Assembly: GCF_001643775.1 (NCBI RefSeq)
Contig: NZ_CP011402.1
Coordinates: 852,001 to 916,000, forward strand
Direction: 5' to 3'
DNA from: Denitrobacterium detoxificans
GTDB taxonomy: Bacteria > Actinomycetota > Coriobacteriia > Coriobacteriales > Eggerthellaceae
Length of the DNA stretch: 64,000 nt
The notes below the pieces were generated by a model that searched no databases, had not been told where the DNA came from, and saw only the letters and a program-made list of their open reading frames with translations. The position numbers and the translations under genes were made by a program. Positions 42,639 to 51,572 of this stretch are shown here, one piece after another; position 1 is the stretch's first letter; each line of letters starts with the position of its first letter.

Positions 42639-43892
42639 GTGAAAAAGATCTGGGATACTTGGAATTCGTGGAGTCTCATTCTGCGAATCGTTTGCGGTTT
42701 GGCCGTGGGTACCATTCTCGCACTTGTCATTCCGAATTCAGAATGGATCGCGTTGCTTGGCACGTTGTTCGTGTCTGCCTTGAAGGCGATTGCCCCCATT
42801 CTCGTTTTCTTCCTGATCATCAGCGCATTGTGCAACGCGAACCGTGTGGGTGCCATGAAGCGCATCGTAGTGCTGTACCTGGTAAGCACGTTCATTGCTG
42901 GCGTTGTTGCCGTGCTTGCAACGTACATCTTCCCCCTGCACGTTACGCTCGAAGGCGTGGAGGCCGCCACGAAGACGGCGCCCTCTGGCGTGGGCGAAGT
43001 GCTCTCCAACTTGCTGGTCAGCGTAGTGTCCAACCCCGTGGGCTCGCTTACGGAAGCGAACTACCTGGGCATCCTCTGCTGGGCCGTGCTTCTTGGCGTG
43101 GCGCTGCGCGCCGCTTCCGATGGCACCAAGAACCTGTTCGCCGACATCGCCGAAGCCGTTTCCCGCGTGGTGCGCATCATCATCTCGTTCGCTCCGTTCG
43201 GCGTTTTGGGCTTGGTGTACGATGCCGTTTCCACCAGTGGCCTCAGCATCTTCAACGAGTATCGCGATTTGCTGCTGGTGCTCGTGGGCTGCATGCTCTT
43301 CATCGCATTCGTCACGAACCCGCTTATGGTCTGGGTCAACATCCGCAAGAACCCGTATCCGCTGGTATTTCGCTGCCTGCGCGACTCGGCCATCACCGCG
43401 TTCTTCACGCGTAGCTCCGCGGCAAACATCCCCGTGAACATGGAGCTCTGCCGTAAGCTTGGCCTCGATCCCGACAACTATTCCGTGTCCATTCCGCTGG
43501 GCGCTACCATCAACATGGCTGGTGCTTGCGTGACCATTACCGTCATGGCCATGGCTGCCGCCCAGACCATGGGCGTTCAGGTCGACTTCCTCACGGCCGT
43601 CATCCTGTGCGTGCTCGCAGCCGTTTCCGCATGCGGTGCTTCCGGCGTCGCTGGCGGTAGCCTGCTGCTCATCCCCGTGGCTTGCTCGCTTCTGGGCATT
43701 GGCGGCGACATCGCCATGCAGATGGTGGGCATTGGCTTCATTATCGGCGTGGTGCAGGACTCTTGCGAAACTGCCCTGAACTCTTCTTCCGACGCGCTCT
43801 TCACGGCCACGGCGGAATACGTTCAGTGGAACAAGGACGGCAAGGACTACATCCCCGGCAAGGATGCTGAGGGGGTTTCAGCTGCTCTATAG
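42639..43892 (+). CDS. sstT: Serine/threonine:Na+ symporter
   Basis: Product of 417 aa of the DAACS family with eight helices and two re-entrant loops. Signature segments are SALKAIAPILVFFLIISAL, TRSSAANIPVNMELCRKLGL, YSVSIPLGATINMAGACVTI and GVVQDSCETALNSSSDALFT. The match in those loops is to SstT rather than glutamate carriers. Start GTG 42639 with GAGAGG upstream. Single-gene transcript between two terminators. Confidence 0.92.
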   Translation: MKKIWDTWNSWSLILRIVCGLAVGTILALVIPNSEWIALLGTLFVSALKAIAPILVFFLIISALCNANRVGAMKRIVVLYLVSTFIAGVVAVLATYIFPLHVTLEGVEAATKTAPSGVGEVLSNLLVSVVSNPVGSLTEANYLGILCWAVLLGVALRAASDGTKNLFADIAEAVSRVVRIIISFAPFGVLGLVYDAVSTSGLSIFNEYRDLLLVLVGCMLFIAFVTNPLMVWVNIRKNPYPLVFRCLRDSAITAFFTRSSAANIPVNMELCRKLGLDPDNYSVSIPLGATINMAGACVTITVMAMAAAQTMGVQVDFLTAVILCVLAAVSACGASGVAGGSLLLIPVACSLLGIGGDIAMQMVGIGFIIGVVQDSCETALNSSSDALFTATAEYVQWNKDGKDYIPGKDAEGVSAAL

Positions 43893-43913
43893 CTCATACC
43901 CGCTTTATGTCCG

Positions 43914-43948
43914 AAACGGGTTGGGGCATAAGCTTCCAGCCCGTTTTT
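43914..43948 (+). terminator. Rho-independent terminator after sstT
   Basis: AAACGGGTTGG (43914-43924) pairs (one G-U) with CCAGCCCGTTT (43936-43946), followed by TT. Confidence 0.85.
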
Positions 43949-44053
43949 CGTATGCAGCATTCGGTGGGGTAGTGCCCAATGCCGCCATGCACACAGTTTG
44001 TGTACCTTGTCCATGAAATTACCCGCGTAAGAGTATCGAACTGCGCGTCTATC

Positions 44054-44059
44054 TATAAT
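44054..44059 (+). promoter_or_regulatory. -10 box of the carboxylase operon
   Basis: TATAAT, 31 nt before the ATG at 44091. No good -35 box at 17 nt. Confidence 0.45.
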
Positions 44060-44090
44060 ATTGAGTTCGAAACCTAGGAGGTTTGCACAT

Positions 44091-45995
44091 ATGCCCAAGC
44101 TTCAGATCATGGATACCACCATACGCGATGGCCAGCAGAGCCTGTGGGCTACGCGCATGCCCGTTGGCGATATGCTTCCCATTCTTCCCAAGATGGATGA
44201 AGTGGGATACTGGGCCATCGAGGCGTGGGGCGGCGCCACGTTCGATTCCTGCCTTCGCTTCCTCGACGAAGATCCGTGGGAGCGTCTGCGATCGATCAAG
44301 GCCAAAACGCCCAATACGCGTCTGTCCATGCTCTCGCGCGGCCAGAATCTCGTTGGCTACAAGCACTACTCGCGTGAAGTCTGCATGCGCTTCATCGCTG
44401 CGGCAAAGCGCAACGGCATCGATATCTTCCGCGTGTTCGACGCGCTGAACGACATTCGCAATGTGGTCGACAACGCCGATGCCATCAAGGCATGTGGCGG
44501 TCACTTCGAGGGTGCCATCAGCTACACCATGAGCCCCGTCCATACGCTCGATAGCTACTTGGAATACGCTCAGCAGCTGAAGGACCTGGGTGCCGACTCC
44601 ATCGCCATCAAGGACATGGCCGGCATGCTCACGCCGTATCGCACGGAACGCATGGTACGCGCCCTGAATGCCGAAATCGGCCTGCCCGTGCACGTGCATT
44701 GCCACTACGTTGGCGGCATGGCTCCCGCGAACTACATCAAGGCTGCCGAAGCTGGCGCGGCCATCGTCGACACGGCCACGGCGCCGCTCGCGTTCGGTAA
44801 CAGCCAGCCCGCGGTTGAGATGATCGCCGCTGCTATGCAGGAAAGCCGCTACGACACCGGCTTCAACCTCGACCTGCTGTTCGAAATCGCCGAATACTGG
44901 GAGCAGGTGCGCGAGCGCAGCCATTACAAGCGTGGCGTATCCAGCCTCATTCACATGAAGGTCTACAGCCATCAGGTGCCCGGCGGCATGATGAGCAACC
45001 TCGTCTCCCAGCTGAAGACGCAGAACGCGCTCGACCGCCTGCCCGATGTCATGGAGGAAATCCCCAAGGTGCGCGCCGAGGTTGGCTATCCGCCGCTCGT
45101 TACGCCCATGAGCCAGATCGTTGGCACGCAGGCCGTGTTCAACGTGCTTACGGGCAAGCGCTGGGGCATCGTCTCCAAGGAAATGAAGGACTACATCTGC
45201 GGCTACTATGGCAAGGCTCCCGGCCCCATGGATCCCGCTATCGTGAAGAAGGTCGTGGGTGCCGCCGAGCGCCTCGATCCCAGCGTTGCACCTGGCTCTT
45301 TGGTCACCACCACGTTCGCCGAGCTCGAAGAGGAAATAGGCGATCTGGCACAGAGCGAAGAAGACGTTCTCATGTACGCCATGTTCCCGAACGAAGCGCG
45401 TACGTACCTGAGCAAGCACCGTACATCGAAATCGGTCGAATTCCTGATGGAAGAGGAGTCGAGCGAAACCAAGGAGGAAGATTACGTGGATATCAATCAG
45501 ATTCGCGAGCTGGTTCGCGTTGCCGAGGAAAGCGGCGTAGGCGAAATCGTCGTTGAAGAGGAAGGCGCTCGTATCGCCGTCCGCATGCCCAGCGCCATGC
45601 AGGCTGCTGCTCCCGCCGCAGCCGTTGCTGCCGCGCCTGCTGCTCCCGCGGCTGCCCCGGCTCCCGCTCCCGCAGCTGCCCCGGCTTCCGCTCCCGCGGC
45701 CGAGTCGAACCGTCCCGCTTCGTGGGTTCCCGTTACGGCTCCCATGGTGGGCACGTTCTACGTTGCTCCCGCGCCCGACCAGCCGCCCTTCGTTACCGTG
45801 GGCGACGAAGTCGCAGCCAACCAGACGCTGTGCATCATCGAGGCCATGAAGCTCATGAACGAAATTGGCGCCGAGCAGATGGGCACCATTCGCGAGGTCT
45901 GCCTGGAAGACGCCACGCCCGTTGAGTTTGGCACGGTGCTCTTCTACATCGAGCCCCACAATGCAAACGACGCTACCGGTCCGGAGAACGCATAA
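44091..45995 (+). CDS. 5-oxoacid carboxyltransferase fused to a biotin carrier (pyruvate carboxylase B / oxaloacetate decarboxylase alpha type)
   Basis: Product of 634 aa from ATG 44091 with AGGAGG 11 nt upstream. Residues 1-460: TIM-barrel carboxyltransferase with MDTTIRDGQQSLWATRM, IDIFRVFDALND, the Lys of AIKDMAGMLTP and metal-binding VHVHCHYVGG. Residues about 465-505 (DINQIRELVRVAEESGVGEI) look like the N-terminus of AccB; a long Ala/Pro linker follows, and a biotinyl domain has IEAMKLMNEIGA with the biotin lysine. With the following biotin carboxylase it can form a two-subunit pyruvate carboxylase. Decarboxylase or transcarboxylase use cannot be excluded; no membrane beta/gamma decarboxylase subunits are nearby. 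Confidence 0.9.
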   Translation: MPKLQIMDTTIRDGQQSLWATRMPVGDMLPILPKMDEVGYWAIEAWGGATFDSCLRFLDEDPWERLRSIKAKTPNTRLSMLSRGQNLVGYKHYSREVCMRFIAAAKRNGIDIFRVFDALNDIRNVVDNADAIKACGGHFEGAISYTMSPVHTLDSYLEYAQQLKDLGADSIAIKDMAGMLTPYRTERMVRALNAEIGLPVHVHCHYVGGMAPANYIKAAEAGAAIVDTATAPLAFGNSQPAVEMIAAAMQESRYDTGFNLDLLFEIAEYWEQVRERSHYKRGVSSLIHMKVYSHQVPGGMMSNLVSQLKTQNALDRLPDVMEEIPKVRAEVGYPPLVTPMSQIVGTQAVFNVLTGKRWGIVSKEMKDYICGYYGKAPGPMDPAIVKKVVGAAERLDPSVAPGSLVTTTFAELEEEIGDLAQSEEDVLMYAMFPNEARTYLSKHRTSKSVEFLMEEESSETKEEDYVDINQIRELVRVAEESGVGEIVVEEEGARIAVRMPSAMQAAAPAAAVAAAPAAPAAAPAPAPAAAPASAPAAESNRPASWVPVTAPMVGTFYVAPAPDQPPFVTVGDEVAANQTLCIIEAMKLMNEIGAEQMGTIREVCLEDATPVEFGTVLFYIEPHNANDATGPENA

Positions 45996-47341
45996 TGTTC
46001 GATAAAATCCTCATCGCCAATCGCGGGGAAGTGGCGCTGCGCGTCATGCGCGCTTGCCGCGAGTTGGGCGTCAAAACGGTTGCGGTGTATTCCACCGAAG
46101 ATAAAGACACGCTTCCCGTTCGCTATGCCGACGAAGCCGTGTGCATCGGCCCTGCTCCCGCGAACAAGAGCTACCTGGTTATGGCGAATGTCATTGCCGC
46201 TGCGAAGAACACCGGCGCGCAGGCCATTCATCCGGGTTATGGCTTCCTGTCCGAGAACGCTGATTTCGCCCGTGCATGCGCCGACAACGACATTGTGTGG
46301 ATTGGCCCTTCTCCCGAGTGCATCGAGAGCATGGGCAACAAGTCGGTTGCTCGTGACACCATGAAGCGCTGCGGCGTGCCCACCGTTCCTGGTAGCGATG
46401 GCACCGTGGAAACGGTTGAAGAGGCTCGCGCCTTCGCCGAGCGCGTGGGCTATCCCGTGCTCATCAAGGCCAGCGCTGGCGGTGGCGGCAAGGGCATGCG
46501 CGAAGTCCACAAGGCCGAAGACCTGGAAAGCCAGTTCCTGGCTGCCAAGTCCGAAGCGAAGGCGGCTTTCGCGAACGACGATGTTTACCTGGAAAAACTG
46601 GTGCTTCGCCCGCGTCACGTGGAAATTCAGATCCTCGCCGACGACTTCGGCAACCGCGTTGCCCTGTGCGAGCGCGATTGCTCCATCCAGCGTCGTCATC
46701 AGAAGCTCCTGGAAGAGGCTCCCAGCCCCGCGCTCGACGCCGAGACGCGTCGTGCCATGGGCGTTGCGGCCATCAAGGCCGTGCGTGCGGTCGACTATCG
46801 CTCTGCGGGCACCATCGAGTTCCTGCTCGATCAGGACGGCAAGTTCTATTTCATGGAAATGAACACGCGCGTTCAGGTAGAGCATCCCGTTACGGAACAG
46901 ATTACGGGCACCGATATCATCAAGGAGCAGATTCGCATTGCCGCTGGCGAACCCATGACGTGCGCCGAACGCGCTCCGTTTACGCCGTATGGCCATGCCA
47001 TCGAGTTCCGCATCAACGCGGAAGACCCCGAGCATGATTTCCGCCCCAGCCCCGGCACCATCACGAAGTTCACGCTTCCCGCTGGTCCTGGCGTGCGCGT
47101 GGAAAGCTATCTCGAGCAGGGTTCCCGCATTAGCCCGTACTACGATTCCCTTATCGCGAAGCTCATCGTATGGGGCTCTACGCGCTCCGAGGCCATTGCC
47201 CGCGGCAAGCGTGCGCTCGATGAGTTCAAGATCGAGGGCGTCAACACTACGATTTCCTTCCACCAGTCGGTGCTAAACGTTCCGGCGTTCGTGGAGGGCA
47301 ATGCCTATACCGATTTCATTGAAACCGAGATGGGGGATTAA
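45995..47341 (+). CDS. accC: Biotin carboxylase
   Basis: Product of 448 aa. ATP-grasp enzyme that carboxylates the biotin of the preceding protein. FDKILIANRGEVALRVMRAC, HPGYGFLSENADFA, KASAGGGGKGMREVH and MEMNTRVQVEHPVTEQITG are present. It overlaps the carboxyltransferase stop (TAATG), which points to equimolar production. It may also serve acetyl-CoA carboxylase. Confidence 0.95.
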   Translation: MFDKILIANRGEVALRVMRACRELGVKTVAVYSTEDKDTLPVRYADEAVCIGPAPANKSYLVMANVIAAAKNTGAQAIHPGYGFLSENADFARACADNDIVWIGPSPECIESMGNKSVARDTMKRCGVPTVPGSDGTVETVEEARAFAERVGYPVLIKASAGGGGKGMREVHKAEDLESQFLAAKSEAKAAFANDDVYLEKLVLRPRHVEIQILADDFGNRVALCERDCSIQRRHQKLLEEAPSPALDAETRRAMGVAAIKAVRAVDYRSAGTIEFLLDQDGKFYFMEMNTRVQVEHPVTEQITGTDIIKEQIRIAAGEPMTCAERAPFTPYGHAIEFRINAEDPEHDFRPSPGTITKFTLPAGPGVRVESYLEQGSRISPYYDSLIAKLIVWGSTRSEAIARGKRALDEFKIEGVNTTISFHQSVLNVPAFVEGNAYTDFIETEMGD

Positions 47342-47343
47342 AC

Positions 47344-47691
47344 ATGTCAGACTTGAATATTGAGGGCATGGCTCTCGCCGAAGGCGTGGTGGAAACCATC
47401 ATCGCCATCGCGCTGAAGGATGTCGAAGGCGTTGCCAGCGTTGGCGCACCTTCCACCACCAGCGGCCTGCTTTCGGCCATTCAGCAGAAGCCCAGCACCC
47501 AGGGCATCGAGGTTCAGGCTACCGAAGCCGGTACCATTTCCGTAAGCGTTCGCGTGGAAGTGTACTTTGGCCAGGTCCTGCCCGAGCTCGCCAACCGTAT
47601 TCGCGTTGCCGTTGCCGACGCCGTGAATACGCAGGTGGGTATTAATGTTTCTAACGTCGATGTCTTCATCGACGGCATTCGTTTCGAATAG
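47344..47691 (+). CDS. Asp23/Gls24 family protein
   Basis: Product of 115 aa, 2 nt after accC. EGMALAEGVVETIIAIALKD, GVASVG, then ISVSVRVEVYFGQVLPELAN and VGINVSNVDVFIDGIRF match the family. Members are membrane-associated envelope-stress proteins in Gram-positives. Its place between biotin carboxylase and nusB is conserved in many Gram-positive genomes. Confidence 0.92.
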   Translation: MSDLNIEGMALAEGVVETIIAIALKDVEGVASVGAPSTTSGLLSAIQQKPSTQGIEVQATEAGTISVSVRVEVYFGQVLPELANRIRVAVADAVNTQVGINVSNVDVFIDGIRFE

Positions 47692-47706
47692 ACGTGGTTG
47701 TATAGC

Positions 47707-48231
47707 ATGAAAAAACGTCATGAACGTATTCTGTCCCGTCGCATGGCGGTGCAGGTTCTGTATCAAAGTGAAATTACCGGCGTTCCCGCATGGGAAATCG
47801 CCGATAAGGGTGATGCCCTGCCCGAGGGCGGCACGCTTCCCCCGTATGCCATCGAGCTGCTTCGTGGCGTAGCTGCGCATCGCGTGCGCATCGACAAGCT
47901 TCTCGACGAGGCTTCTTCGAACTGGTCCCTCGAGCGCATGCCGCTCGTCGACCGTTCCATCATGCGCATGGCGGTCTACGAGATGCTGCATGAAACCGAT
48001 GTGCCCGTTTCCGTATGCATCAACGAGGCAGTCGAGCTGGCCAAGGAATTTGGCGGCGAAGACGATTCCTCGCGCTTCGTGAATGGCGTTCTGGGCCGCA
48101 TCGCACGCGATCAGGGCCTTTCCGACGACGTGCCCGAGGTCGACGAAGACCTTTCGCTGCATCGTGACGTAATGCCCGAAGGCGTTATCGCCGCAGCCGA
48201 AGAAGAGCCTTCTTCGGACGACGAGCAGTAG
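47707..48231 (+). CDS. nusB: Transcription antitermination protein NusB
   Basis: Product of 174 aa. RNA-binding N-terminus (HERILSRRMAVQVLYQSEI) and helices MPLVDRSIMRMAVYEMLHET, VCINEAVELAKEFGGEDDSS, FVNGVLGRIARD. It acts with NusE in rRNA antitermination. An acidic tail of about 40 residues extends past the usual end. Start ATG 47707 has no clear ribosome site; a TTG at 47698 is in frame. Confidence 0.94.
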   Translation: MKKRHERILSRRMAVQVLYQSEITGVPAWEIADKGDALPEGGTLPPYAIELLRGVAAHRVRIDKLLDEASSNWSLERMPLVDRSIMRMAVYEMLHETDVPVSVCINEAVELAKEFGGEDDSSRFVNGVLGRIARDQGLSDDVPEVDEDLSLHRDVMPEGVIAAAEEEPSSDDEQ

Positions 48232-48244
48232 GAAGCTTACGCGC

Positions 48245-48496
48245 ATGTCCGAAAGCGAAAATCCCTCATTCGAGAGCATCAATACGCGTTTGAAGGAAAT
48301 CCAGGCGGCTGTCGAAGATGACGACATGCCCCTGGATGATGCGCTTTCTCTGTTCGAGGAAGCGGTTCAACTTGGCATGCAGGCCTCTTCATTGCTGGAA
48401 GAGGGTATTGCCCAGGGTGGCGCGCCGGAAGGTGACGAGGTTGGCGCCCCCGGAATCGAAGAATCCGTTGCGAGCGACGGAGAGCGTTCGCTGTAA
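48245..48496 (+). CDS. xseB: Exodeoxyribonuclease VII small subunit
   Basis: Product of 83 aa. The helical core FESINTRLKEIQAAVEDDDM followed by PLDDALSLFEEAVQLGM matches XseB (PF02609). An acidic, Gly/Ala-rich tail of about 30 residues follows. The large subunit gene is not next to it. 13 nt after nusB. Confidence 0.88.
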   Translation: MSESENPSFESINTRLKEIQAAVEDDDMPLDDALSLFEEAVQLGMQASSLLEEGIAQGGAPEGDEVGAPGIEESVASDGERSL

Positions 48497-48573
48497 GCCG
48501 TAACCTAACGCTTGCTGGTAAAGCGAGTTTTAGCGTGCTACGGTACTCAGTGACGTTGAATGGAAGGGGAAGC

Positions 48574-50457
48574 GTGGAAGACAAGCATCGAATTATCGAT
48601 ATGATTTCAAATCCTAGCGATATTAAGCTGCTTTCTGAACCGGAGCTTTCCATCCTCTGCAAGGAAATTCGCGAGGAAATCGTTTCCGTCACCTCCACGA
48701 ATGGCGGTCACTTGGCCTCTAGCCTGGGCGCCGTGGAAATCATCGTGGCACTCCATTCGCTTCTGAATTGTCCCGAAGACCGCATCGTGTTCGATGTGGG
48801 CCATCAGGCGTATGCCCACAAGCTCCTTACGGGGCGCCTTTCCCGGTTCAACACGCTGCGCAAACTCGATGGCATAACCGGATTCCCCAATCCCCTGGAA
48901 AGCGAATACGATGCGCATCCTTCGGGTCATGCGTCGGATAGCCTTTCCGTTGCCATGGGCCTGGCCTATGCCTCCAAGCTCAATGGCGATTCTCGCAAGA
49001 TCGTCTCCGTTATTGGCGATGCATCGCTTGCAGGCGGTATGGCCTTCGAAGCGCTCAACCACATTGGCCAAGAGCAGCTTCCTATCGTTATCGTGCTCAA
49101 CGACAACGCCATGTCCATTTCGCGTCCCGTTGGCGCGCTCGTGCGCCATTTTGGCTATCTGCGCGCTTCGGCACGCTACCGTCAGACGCGCGATGCCGTG
49201 CAGGGCGCCATGGAAGACGGCGGCAATGTGACGCAGGGCATGCTGAACTTGGGCCGCAATATGAAGGATTCGGTAAAGCACCTGGTCATCCCCAAAGCAA
49301 TGCTCTTCGAGCAGCTGGGTATTACCTGCACGCCGCCTGTTGATGGCCATAATCTGCATCAGCTGCGCGAAATGTTCAACGTGGCGCTCCAGAGTAATGG
49401 CCCCGTGTTGGTGCACGTGGTTACCAAGAAGGGTATTGGATATGCCCCCGCTCGCAAGAACCCCGAGCTTTTCCATGGCGTGGGGCCCTATGATATCGCC
49501 ACGGGCAAGGTGCACAAGAACCCGAATGCGAATCCCAAGTACACGAGCGTATTTGGTAGCGCGTTGGTGAATGAAGCGCGCAAGAACAAGGACATCGTGG
49601 CCATTACGGCGGCCATGAAGGACGGTACTGGCCTCGACCCGTTCTCTTCCGAGTTCCCCGATCGTTTCATCGATACGGGTATTACCGAAGAGCATGCAGT
49701 CGGTATGGCGAGTGGCTTGGCAGCGGCGGGCAAGGTTCCCGTTGTGGCTATCTACTCAACGTTCCTCCAGCGTTCCATCGACCAGATCATCATCGACAAT
49801 GCCCTGGCCAAGCGCCATGTGGTATTTGCCATTGATCGCGCTGGCCTGGTTGGCAGCGATGGTCCCACGCACAATGGCGTGTTCGATATGGCGTATTTGC
49901 GCATGATTCCCCATATGCGCCTTATGGCGCCTTCCAACGAGGCCGAATTGGTTAATGCGTTGCATACGGCGCTCGAGCTTACGGGTCCCGTTGCGCTGCG
50001 TTACCCGCGCGGCGAGGCCGAAGGCGTTGCCTTGCCCGAAGAGCCCCAATCTTGGCCCGTGGGGAAGGGCGTTGTGGTGCGTCAGGGTTCCGATGCTGCC
50101 ATTTTGGCATTTGGGCATATGGTCAAGTATGCGCAAGCCGCGGCTTCCATGCTGGCCGAAGAAGGCATTTCCGTGCGCGTGGTCGATATGCGCTGGGTGA
50201 AGCCCGTCGATGATGAGGCGGTTCGCGACGCCGCCGCTACGGGTTTCGTTCTTACCGTGGAAGAGGGCACCGTGTGTGGTGGTGCTGGTTCGGCTGTGCT
50301 CGAGTCTATGGCCCGTCAGGGGCTTTCCACTCCCGTGCGCGTTATGGGTCTGCCCGACGAATTCGTTGAGCAGGGCCCGGTCGACGAACTATTCGACCGC
50401 CTTGGCATCGGTGCCAACGGTATCGCCAGCGCCATCCGCTCCCAGCTCGGTCGCTAG
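48574..50457 (+). CDS. dxs: 1-deoxy-D-xylulose-5-phosphate synthase
   Basis: Product of 627 aa from GTG 48574, with GGAAGGGGA directly upstream; the frame extends to 48535 without a site. Thiamine-diphosphate motif GDASLAGGMAFEALN ... LNDNAMSIS, substrate His in TNGGHLASSLGAVE, and the transketolase-type FAIDRAGLVGSDGPTHNGVF. It condenses pyruvate and glyceraldehyde-3-phosphate in the MEP isoprenoid pathway and needs TPP, linking it to the thiamine-precursor operon. Its 3' end overlaps the convergent gene by 69 nt. Confidence 0.96.
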   Translation: MEDKHRIIDMISNPSDIKLLSEPELSILCKEIREEIVSVTSTNGGHLASSLGAVEIIVALHSLLNCPEDRIVFDVGHQAYAHKLLTGRLSRFNTLRKLDGITGFPNPLESEYDAHPSGHASDSLSVAMGLAYASKLNGDSRKIVSVIGDASLAGGMAFEALNHIGQEQLPIVIVLNDNAMSISRPVGALVRHFGYLRASARYRQTRDAVQGAMEDGGNVTQGMLNLGRNMKDSVKHLVIPKAMLFEQLGITCTPPVDGHNLHQLREMFNVALQSNGPVLVHVVTKKGIGYAPARKNPELFHGVGPYDIATGKVHKNPNANPKYTSVFGSALVNEARKNKDIVAITAAMKDGTGLDPFSSEFPDRFIDTGITEEHAVGMASGLAAAGKVPVVAIYSTFLQRSIDQIIIDNALAKRHVVFAIDRAGLVGSDGPTHNGVFDMAYLRMIPHMRLMAPSNEAELVNALHTALELTGPVALRYPRGEAEGVALPEEPQSWPVGKGVVVRQGSDAAILAFGHMVKYAQAAASMLAEEGISVRVVDMRWVKPVDDEAVRDAAATGFVLTVEEGTVCGGAGSAVLESMARQGLSTPVRVMGLPDEFVEQGPVDELFDRLGIGANGIASAIRSQLGR

Positions 50458-51402
50458 GTTCTCTTTTTCGCACTGTTCTTTCTGTTCATCGTGGGGCGAC
50501 GGAGTCTCTTCCGGATTTGCTTCCTGGGTTTCGCTCTGCTCGAACGCGCTGTAGACAGGTGCTTCCGGTTCGGGTACCTGCATGTCGAGCGTGCGCGCAA
50601 TCGCTTCGTTCATATATTGGTGACGCTGCAAGATGGGATGCAGGTAGCGTGGCCTGTGCTGGGTCGACGTGCCAAACTGAATGGCGTGAACGGGGCAGCG
50701 CTGCAGGCATGCCAGGCATTGCGTGCAATTGCCTTCTATCCATACGGGGTATCCGTTATCCAGGCGAATGGTGTTGGTGGGGCACATTTCCACGCAGGTG
50801 CCGCAGTGTAGGCAGGCGTTCGTGTCCACGAGGAACTTGTCTGTGGAGAAGTGCTTTCCCTCTTTGCCAGTAACTGCCGAGAACGCCGAGCCCAGGGGGT
50901 TGCGCGCTTCGAAATGCCCGAACTTCATGCTGCTGACGCTTCGTGCGATGGTGCGGGCATTTCTGTGCGCCTCCTCCTGCTTGCGCGTTTGCGACGCGCG
51001 AGAACCAGGACTCGTAAGGTAGATGCAGCTGCTCACGTTGCGTACGGAATAGGAGGCATCGAGCCTGATGTTCTGGTATTTCCGCAGCATGCGTTCGAAT
51101 TGCTTGGGCGTGGTGCCCACGAGAGCCGCGCATGTTACCACGCAATAGCAATACCCAGGAACGAACGGATTGCCATTCGGCGTGATGAAGCGCACGTTGC
51201 GCAGGAACTCGTCTACGATGCGGGGCGTGGAAAACATGTACACGGGAAAGACGAACCCCAGGGGTTCTCCTTGCTCCACCTCGAAGCCGTACGCCTCTTC
51301 CTTCGTGGCATGGCCAATGCTTGCGATGCGGTCGTTCGTGGCCTCGGCGATGGTATAGGCTGCGTCGAGGGAGTTTCCGGTTGCGGTGAAGTAGAAGATC
51401 AT
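50389..51402 (-). CDS. EFR1-type flavodoxin/ferredoxin fusion protein
   Basis: Product of 337 aa from ATG 51402 (IFYFTATGNSLDAAYTIAEA); CAGGAAAA upstream. The N-terminal half is flavodoxin-like, with FTATGNS as the FMN phosphate loop and GFVFPVYMFSTPRIVDEFL. The C-terminal part has two 4Fe-4S motifs, CLHCGTCVEMCP and CTQCLACLQRCP. A Glu/Gln-rich tail of about 75 residues follows and overlaps dxs on the other strand. Probably an electron carrier in the cytoplasm; partner unknown. Confidence 0.9.
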   Translation of the reverse strand: MIFYFTATGNSLDAAYTIAEATNDRIASIGHATKEEAYGFEVEQGEPLGFVFPVYMFSTPRIVDEFLRNVRFITPNGNPFVPGYCYCVVTCAALVGTTPKQFERMLRKYQNIRLDASYSVRNVSSCIYLTSPGSRASQTRKQEEAHRNARTIARSVSSMKFGHFEARNPLGSAFSAVTGKEGKHFSTDKFLVDTNACLHCGTCVEMCPTNTIRLDNGYPVWIEGNCTQCLACLQRCPVHAIQFGTSTQHRPRYLHPILQRHQYMNEAIARTLDMQVPEPEAPVYSAFEQSETQEANPEETPSPHDEQKEQCEKENLATELGADGAGDTVGTDAKAVE

Positions 51403-51572
51403 ATTTTTCCTGGTAAAGCCTGTTGCGTTCGGTTGGGGCGTGAAGTTGGGCACATCGCGTGCGCTTGGATTTCCATGCCCTTTCGTGTTTCGTTCGATTT
51501 CAAAGCAGTATTATACGATATGCAAAACATGGTACACTTGTTCGTGTTCTATCTCTTAGAAAAGGCAAGTCT

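Noticed and set aside
44049-45959. Antisense frame of 636 codons with a Gly/Ser-rich stretch
   Set aside because: The apparent repeat region is only the complement of the Ala/Pro linker of the biotin protein.
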